Origin: Betaproteobacteria bacterium
Lineage (GTDB): Bacteria > Pseudomonadota > Gammaproteobacteria > Burkholderiales > Thiobacillaceae
DNA: 5,304 nt
NCBI GenBank assembly: GCA_020049245.1
Contig: JAIFLB010000032.1
Span: 1 to 5,304, forward strand
Direction: 5' to 3'
In this document: one piece after another, positions 1-3,153 of the stretch
Position numbering within the stretch: position 1 is the stretch's first letter
Layout: each line of letters begins with the position of its first letter
Made by a program: the position numbers and the translations under genes
Notes under the pieces: model-generated
Databases searched by the model: none
What the model was told of the DNA's origin: nothing
The model's input: the letters and a program-made list of their open reading frames with translations, nothing else

Positions 1-29
1 GATTCAATACGTTGCGCGTAGCTTGTCGA

Positions 30-111
30 TGCGAATTGATTCGCACCGAACGCTTTGATGGTGCAGTTGAATCGCACCAATATATTTTTTCAGTGCGAAG
101 AAATTCACACC
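30..111. promoter_or_regulatory. Array of three operator-like dyad motifs
   Basis: Three related elements lie about 32 bp apart, close to three helical turns. Site 1 (30-45) is a perfect dyad, TGCGAAT-TG-ATTCGCA. Site 3 (94-109) has the same geometry, TGCGAA-N4-TTCACA, with one mismatch. Site 2 (about 59-79) keeps the right half (AATCGCACC) but has a poor left half; it can also be read as TGGTGC-N9-GCACCA. The right halves ATTCGCACC, AATCGCACC and ATTCACACC start at 39, 70 and 103. Helical phasing suggests cooperative binding of a dimeric regulator. The target is probably a promoter for a gene to the left of the window. An AT-rich stretch at 79-90 could hold a -10 element, but I cannot identify a convincing -35/-10 pair on either strand. 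The response regulator encoded at 1113-1811 is one candidate binder, purely by proximity. Confidence 0.4.
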
Positions 112-142
112 GACATGGATTTCTACAACAGTTTTCAGGTTG

Positions 143-170
143 AAATCTGCCGCACTACGCCGGCAGTTTT
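143..170. terminator. Bidirectional intrinsic terminator-like hairpin
   Basis: The arms CTGCCG (147-152) and CGGCAG (161-166) form a perfect 6-bp GC-rich stem with an 8-base loop. On the plus strand the stem is followed by TTTT (167-170) and preceded by an AAA run (143-145), so beyond one mismatch the A and T tracts can also pair. On the minus strand it follows directly from the stop codon of the outer-membrane protein gene (169-171) and ends in ATTT. It is therefore well placed to end the minus-strand operon. The stem is short and the minus-strand T-tract is weak, so efficiency is uncertain. Confidence 0.45.
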
Positions 171-1074
171 AGAAAATCCATAGATATCGCAGCAGAAGTT
201 CCGAGTCGTTCTTGAATCCGTTGTCGATTGCGCTGTCGCGGGCAATGCGGGCAATCCATTGGTGCTTTCGGTCATCGCTGGTGAAGGTGGCGCCAAGCAT
301 GGCGCGGGGGTTGTCGGCGGCATTATTCTGGTCAACGCTATCGACTGTTGTTTCGCCGCCGGCGTTGAGTTGGCCGCCAAGATGAAACTGCCAATTCTTG
401 TTGGCGCGGTAGCGCAGATAGCCGGTTAACGCATAGCCTGGTTTTTGTTCCAGTTGATGGTTGCCGGCGTATTCGCTGTTGTCGCCATACCAAGCGATTT
501 CCGGCGTCATTTCGACCACCCATGACTTGCCCAGCGGTTCGATCCATCCCAGGCTGAGCGTGGCTTTGTAGCGATTTTCACCAATATTCAGTATTTGATT
601 GCGGTCATAGTCTCCGGTGGGAAAGTTCACGATGCCGGTCATGCCCAGGTAGCGCCCGGTTTCGCGATTGCTCACCAGCCAGGTGGTCACGCCCAGCCGG
701 GTATCGGCCAGGCCGCTGACTTTTGGCCCCAGTTGGCTGGCAAGTGCCGCGGGTTCGACTTTTGCGGCGGCCCACGGCAGTACCGCAACGACAGACAGCG
801 GCTTGCCTGCCAACTCGTAAAAATGTCCGACGCGCAAGGCCACGATCTGCGTTTCCAGGCTGCCGGCCATCTGTTTGGCCTGGTTGGCGTAGGGGCCGGA
901 TGAATCGCGGTCATACACATAAACGGCCAGGGTGCTTACCCCTTTGGCCAGCGGAAAGTAATCCGCCGGCATCACATCATTGACTGCGGCCAGTGTATGG
1001 GCCGGATTCAACATGGCTAGCCATGCCATGCTTGCCACGCCACGGCAGTTGGCTTTTTGCCTGAAACACTTCAT
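169..1074 (-). CDS. Outer-membrane beta-barrel protein, MetA-pathway phenol-degradation type
   Basis: This 301-residue protein resembles the 'putative MetA-pathway of phenol degradation' family (Pfam Phenol_MetA_deg), recognised from memory. These are predicted outer-membrane channels often found beside transport or aromatic-degradation genes, and their substrates are mostly unproven. The N-terminus is a Sec signal peptide: basic residues K2, R5, K7 and R11, a hydrophobic stretch at about 12-30, and likely cleavage after A29 or A30. Family-like segments include NFPTGDYD (about 150-157) and LNIGENRYK. Alternating polar and aromatic residues and a C-terminal Phe (ending LWIF) fit a BAM-assembled barrel. 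ATG 1074 has a good Shine-Dalgarno sequence (GAGGA, 6 bases upstream). It starts 38 bases after the response regulator stop, so it is probably co-transcribed and may be that regulator's output. The specific ligand cannot be read from the sequence. Confidence 0.8.
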   Translation of the reverse strand: MKCFRQKANCRGVASMAWLAMLNPAHTLAAVNDVMPADYFPLAKGVSTLAVYVYDRDSSGPYANQAKQMAGSLETQIVALRVGHFYELAGKPLSVVAVLPWAAAKVEPAALASQLGPKVSGLADTRLGVTTWLVSNRETGRYLGMTGIVNFPTGDYDRNQILNIGENRYKATLSLGWIEPLGKSWVVEMTPEIAWYGDNSEYAGNHQLEQKPGYALTGYLRYRANKNWQFHLGGQLNAGGETTVDSVDQNNAADNPRAMLGATFTSDDRKHQWIARIARDSAIDNGFKNDSELLLRYLWIF

Positions 1075-1079
1075 CGGTA

Positions 1080-1084
1080 TTCCT
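1080..1084 (-). promoter_or_regulatory. Ribosome binding site of the outer-membrane protein gene
   Basis: On the minus strand GAGGA lies 6 bases before ATG 1074 and about 10 bases after the intergenic hairpin (1094-1114). It is the clearest Shine-Dalgarno sequence in the window and fixes the start of the gene. The gene therefore need not depend on translational coupling with the regulator. Confidence 0.6.
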
Positions 1085-1093
1085 CAAAATGAC

Positions 1094-1114
1094 GACGCTT
1101 GGAAATCAAGCGTC
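1094..1114 (-). terminator. Perfect hairpin in the regulator-porin gap (weak terminator or attenuator)
   Basis: GACGCTTG and CAAGCGTC (1094-1101 and 1107-1114) are perfect inverted repeats separated by 5 bases. The hairpin overlaps the last bases of the response regulator stop codon (1113-1115). On the minus strand it is followed by GTCATTTTGAGG, so there is only a short, interrupted T-run. This argues for a partial terminator, an attenuator or an RNA-processing or stability hairpin rather than a full stop. It could lower outer-membrane protein expression relative to the regulator. Confidence 0.4.
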
Positions 1115-1811
1115 AATCTGTATTGAGCGTCATTTTCAGGCAGAGTCGGTAGCCTAGGCCACGAATTGCTTTGATGATGGGTTCTGCCGCGCCGGCTTGC
1201 TGCAGCTTTTTGCGCAGTCGTACGATCTGCACTTCCAGTGCTTTTTTGCTGCCCTCGCTGATCGGCTTGTCGGTGAGTTCGATGAGTTGCCAGGTTTCCA
1301 GTTGCTGCTCTTTGGCACGGACAAAGGCCGCCAACAACGCGGCTTCGTGGCTGGAAAGGCTGACGTTGGCCTGCGGGCCGTGCAGCATCAGCGTGGTCAG
1401 GCTGAGTGTCAACGCTGCCGGCAGCAACACTTCGTCGGGCCGGATGCGCCGGGTGAGCGCGCGCACGGCGGCAATCAGTTCTTCGGATGAGGTCGGCTTG
1501 GTCAGGTAAATATCGGCGCCGCCGTCATAACCGGCCATGCGGTCTCGCACCTGGTTGCGCGCGGTGACCATGATGATGCCGATGTCGGGCTGGGCGGCAC
1601 GAATACGCGTGGCCAGGCTGAGGCCGTCTTCGCCGGGCAGGTTGAGATCAATCACCAGCAGGTCGATCGGGAACAGGCCCGGCTCGTCAGTCAGGGCTTC
1701 GGCACTGTCAACCCCGCGCACGTTGTGGCCGCGCTGCGCCAGCGCTTCGACGGTGACGTCGCGCAGCGCGTCGTGGTCTTCGACAACCATGATGTTCAGG
1801 GTGTTGGGCAT
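1113..1811 (-). CDS. OmpR/PhoB-family two-component response regulator
   Basis: This 232-residue cytoplasmic DNA-binding regulator is the likely partner of the kinase at 2969-5263. The receiver domain (about 5-120) has the acidic pair E11/D12, phospho-acceptor D55 in VIDLNLPGEDG, T83 and K105 in LTKP. After a linker, residues about 130-228 form a winged-helix Trans_reg_C domain, with a recognition helix around VQIVRLRKKL and the C-terminal hairpin KAIRGLGYRL. The start at 1811 (MPNTLNIMVVEDHD) gives the usual receiver N-terminus. The frame stays open to 2072, but that extension reads the duplicated kinase 3' end out of frame, so I reject it. No clear Shine-Dalgarno sequence precedes 1811, and the leader is shared with repeat copy B. 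The toxin-antitoxin insertion has separated the gene from its kinase. The outer-membrane gene follows 38 bases downstream. Confidence 0.9.
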   Translation of the reverse strand: MPNTLNIMVVEDHDALRDVTVEALAQRGHNVRGVDSAEALTDEPGLFPIDLLVIDLNLPGEDGLSLATRIRAAQPDIGIIMVTARNQVRDRMAGYDGGADIYLTKPTSSEELIAAVRALTRRIRPDEVLLPAALTLSLTTLMLHGPQANVSLSSHEAALLAAFVRAKEQQLETWQLIELTDKPISEGSKKALEVQIVRLRKKLQQAGAAEPIIKAIRGLGYRLCLKMTLNTD

Positions 1812-1817
1812 GGCGCT

Positions 1818-1853
1818 GGGATTGACCGGTTTAGCGAGATTGGCAAGATTAAC
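1818..1853 (-). repeat. Degenerate 9-bp tandem repeat before the regulator start
   Basis: Read on the minus strand, four 9-mers follow each other: GTTAATCTT, GCCAATCTC, GCTAAACCG and GTCAATCCC, ending 6 bases before ATG 1811. Three of the four share the core AATC, roughly GYYAATCYY. The array is also present in repeat copy B at 2874-2909. It may be a binding site or a remnant of low-complexity sequence; its function is unknown. Confidence 0.4.
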
Positions 1854-1911
1854 CAGCAAGTTCTCGCGATGCCTACCAATACCTACAATGTCCTTGCTCT
1901 TGTTGATGCAC

Positions 1912-2063
1912 TCAAACCGGCAACCAGAAGTGAAACCGCACCTGCACCGGTTCTGGCACATAGCGCACCAGGTACAAGCCCAGCCTGGAGCCGGTTTTGT
2001 TGTGCGCGTGCGGGCTGCGGTAATACTTTTTGAAGACTTTGCCGGGGTTGGGAAAGCCGGCGC
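1912..2063 (-). pseudogene. Decayed 3' fragment of the sensor kinase gene (copy A)
   Basis: In the kinase frame this segment reads the last part of the kinase, from about residue 705 through FKKYYRSPHAHNKTGS to RFHFWLPV and the same TGA stop (1912-1914). It has no start and only about 49 codons. Two lesions mark it as non-functional. Residues 738-748 (SIAHRLGGWVR) are missing in frame, and G730 in the G2 ATP-binding loop is Arg (AGG instead of GGG). The other two substitutions against the intact gene are synonymous (a Leu TTG/TTA and a Lys AAG/AAA). It is a remnant of the duplication that accompanied the toxin-antitoxin insertion. Confidence 0.9.
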
Positions 2064-2078
2064 CGATTCCAATCTGAA

Positions 2079-2095
2079 ACAGCTATGATGGCTGT
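2079..2095 (+). promoter_or_regulatory. Toxin-antitoxin promoter -10 within an operator-like dyad
   Basis: TATGAT (2084-2089) matches the sigma-70 -10 consensus at five of six positions and lies 32 bases before the antitoxin ATG. It is bracketed exactly by ACAGC (2079-2083) and GCTGT (2091-2095), a perfect inverted repeat. This is the expected arrangement for antitoxin autorepression. No good -35 is visible at the proper distance; that position (about 2060-2066) spans the junction with repeat copy A. Confidence 0.45.
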
Positions 2096-2121
2096 ATTAA
2101 CTGCCTAAAAAGGTGCAAAAC

Positions 2122-2427
2122 ATGCTCACCATGACATCACTCGCGGCCCAAAACCATTTTGGGACGCTCATAGATGCATCCCAACGGCAACCTGTGACTG
2201 TCACCCGCCGTGGCAGGCCAGTGGTGGTTGTACTGTCTTATGAAGACTACCAAGCCGCCACACAGACTATCCCGTTTCATGTGGCAGCACTCATTGCTGA
2301 GAGCTATCCGCTGCGCGGTCAAGACGCTGCGGATTCCATGCGTCTACATCTGGCCAAGATGAGCAACCAAGCCGCAAAAGATGGCTTGAGCGAAGCCGAT
2401 GTCACGCGTTTGCTCAATGAAGAATAA
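2122..2427 (+). CDS. Phd/YefM-family type II antitoxin
   Basis: This 101-residue protein is a likely labile antitoxin that binds and neutralises the PIN toxin encoded immediately downstream and represses its own operon. The N-terminal part (about 1-50) is the Phd/YefM DNA-binding and dimerisation fold. It shows TSLAAQNHFGTLIDASQRQPVTVTRRGRPVVVVLSYEDY, which matches the family pattern of an N-terminal helix, an 'F-G-L' turn, V-T-R-R-G-R-P strands and S-Y-E-D-Y. The C-terminal half (about 51-101), ending LSEADVTRLLNEE, is the probable toxin-wrapping region. I chose ATG 2122 because AAAAAGG (2107-2113) lies 8 bases upstream. An in-frame GTG at 2113 and ATG at 2131 are alternatives. The last 11 bases overlap the toxin start. 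The gene lies wholly inside the insert between the direct repeats. Confidence 0.88.
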   Translation: MLTMTSLAAQNHFGTLIDASQRQPVTVTRRGRPVVVVLSYEDYQAATQTIPFHVAALIAESYPLRGQDAADSMRLHLAKMSNQAAKDGLSEADVTRLLNEE

Positions 2428-2842
2428 GCCAGCGTACATCGTCATTGACACCAATGTTCTTATCAGCGCCGGGTTACTCCCGGAGTCCAAGACTGCGCAA
2501 GCACTGACCCTGGCCGTTGAACATTTTGTGATTGCACAAAACCAGGCCACGTGGCACGAGTTGGAAACGCGGATTGCGCGCCCCAAGTTTGATCGCTATT
2601 TCGGCATCGATGGGCGCTTGCGGCACTTGGTCAAGATTGCACAATCCATTCAACGGTTTGACATCCGTTCCAATGTCGCTGTCAGTCGCGACACCACTGA
2701 CGATATATTTATTGGCCTGGCGTTAGACGCTGGTGCAGACATCATCGTGTCCGGCGATCCGGATTTGAAGGATGTGCATACTTTTATGGGCATCGAGATT
2801 CTTTCGCCAGCCCAATTCGTGGCGCGTTTTTCCAAAAAATAG
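2417..2842 (+). CDS. PIN-domain toxin (putative ribonuclease), COG1569-like
   Basis: This 141-residue protein has the single-domain PIN nuclease fold of the 'putative toxin-antitoxin system toxin component, PIN family' (PIN_3/COG1569-like). Such toxins are Mg2+-dependent ribonucleases that cut RNA when not held by the antitoxin; the target here is unknown. The acidic active site looks complete: D11 in VIDTNVLIS, E48 in TWHELETRIARPKF, D95/D96 in DTTDDIFIGLAL, and D114 (with D116) in VSGDPDLKD. The length is normal for the family, so it appears intact. ATG 2417 overlaps the antitoxin end by 11 bases, and no strong Shine-Dalgarno sequence is seen, which suggests translational coupling. An upstream in-frame ATG at 2399 would add six residues before the PIN core. 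The gene converges on the kinase gene, with 126 bases between the stops. Confidence 0.88.
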   Translation: MKNKPAYIVIDTNVLISAGLLPESKTAQALTLAVEHFVIAQNQATWHELETRIARPKFDRYFGIDGRLRHLVKIAQSIQRFDIRSNVAVSRDTTDDIFIGLALDAGADIIVSGDPDLKDVHTFMGIEILSPAQFVARFSKK

Positions 2843-2857
2843 GGCGTCGAGCGGGAT

Positions 2858-3153
2858 TGTTGAGCATGGCGCCGGGATTGACCGGTTCAGCGAGATTAGC
2901 AAGATTAACCAGCAAGTTCTCGCGATATCTTCCAATACCTACCATGTCCTTGCTGTTGTCTGATGCACTCAAACCGGTAACCAGAAGTGAAACCGCACCT
3001 GCACCGGTTCTGGCACATAGCGCACCCAGCCGCCCAGCCGGTGGGCGATGCTGCGCACCAGGTACAAGCCCAGCCCGGAGCCGGTTTTGTTGTGCGCGTG
3101 CGGGCTGCGGTAATATTTTTTGAAGACTTTGCCGGGGTTGGGAAAGCCGGCGC
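2858..3153. repeat. Direct repeat copy B of the kinase-regulator junction
   Basis: This 296-bp segment is the second copy of 1802-2063 and retains the 33 bp (one period between the GCGCACC motifs at 3020 and 3053) that copy A has lost. It carries the functional 3' end of the kinase (2969-3153) and the spacer (2868-2968). It also carries a stub of the regulator start (ATG at 2867, continuing M-L-N instead of M-P-N), after which homology ends near 2858. The stub reads on into antisense toxin sequence and is not a gene. The stretch between the toxin stop and kinase stop (2843-2968) consists almost entirely of this repeat. No terminator hairpin was seen for either converging gene. Confidence 0.93.

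Larger units (their letters stand above)
1802..2063. repeat. Direct repeat copy A of the kinase-regulator junction
   Basis: This 262-bp segment repeats 2858-3153 in the same orientation. By eye the two differ by about 12 substitutions, one 1-bp indel near 1904 and a 33-bp deletion in copy A. It contains the first bases of the response regulator (start at 1811), the roughly 100-bp spacer and a 3' fragment of the kinase gene. Homology stops sharply near 2063, where the toxin-antitoxin insert begins. With copy B it brackets that insert. This segment accounts for nearly all of the 300-bp stretch between the regulator and the antitoxin. Confidence 0.93.
2064..2857. mobile_element. Toxin-antitoxin cassette inserted between direct repeats
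   Basis: This roughly 794-bp segment is unique sequence between the two repeat copies. It contains only the antitoxin-toxin operon plus about 58 bases upstream and 15 bases downstream. No transposase, integrase, terminal inverted repeats or short target-site duplication is visible. It is therefore not a recognisable insertion sequence or integron cassette. The large flanking repeats point to homologous, Campbell-like recombination or to a duplication event. Calling it a mobile element is an inference from the repeat structure. Confidence 0.6.

Noticed and set aside
115..183. A 22-residue plus-strand ORF after the operator-like sites
   Set aside because: It has no Shine-Dalgarno sequence, is very short, runs through the terminator hairpin and overlaps the end of the outer-membrane protein gene.
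1812..2072. An 87-residue N-terminal extension of the response regulator
   Set aside because: The frame is open, but it reads the duplicated kinase 3' end out of frame followed by the spacer. The receiver domain starts normally at 1811.
1537..2088. A 183-residue plus-strand ORF opposite the regulator
   Set aside because: It is antisense to the receiver domain and copy A, with low-complexity Arg/Ser-rich content and no recognisable fold.
2064..2857. Insertion sequence or integron cassette
   Set aside because: There is no transposase, integrase, attC-like site, terminal inverted repeat or short target duplication. The flanking repeats are far too long for a target-site duplication.
2784..2972. 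A 62-residue minus-strand ORF starting at the kinase stop
   Set aside because: It consists of the repeat spacer, a three-codon stub of the regulator start and antisense toxin sequence. It is a by-product of the duplication.
1802..3153. Assembly artefact duplicating the junction
   Set aside because: The copies differ by about a dozen substitutions and two indels, and the intervening DNA encodes an intact toxin-antitoxin pair, so a simple misassembly is unlikely, though long reads would settle it.
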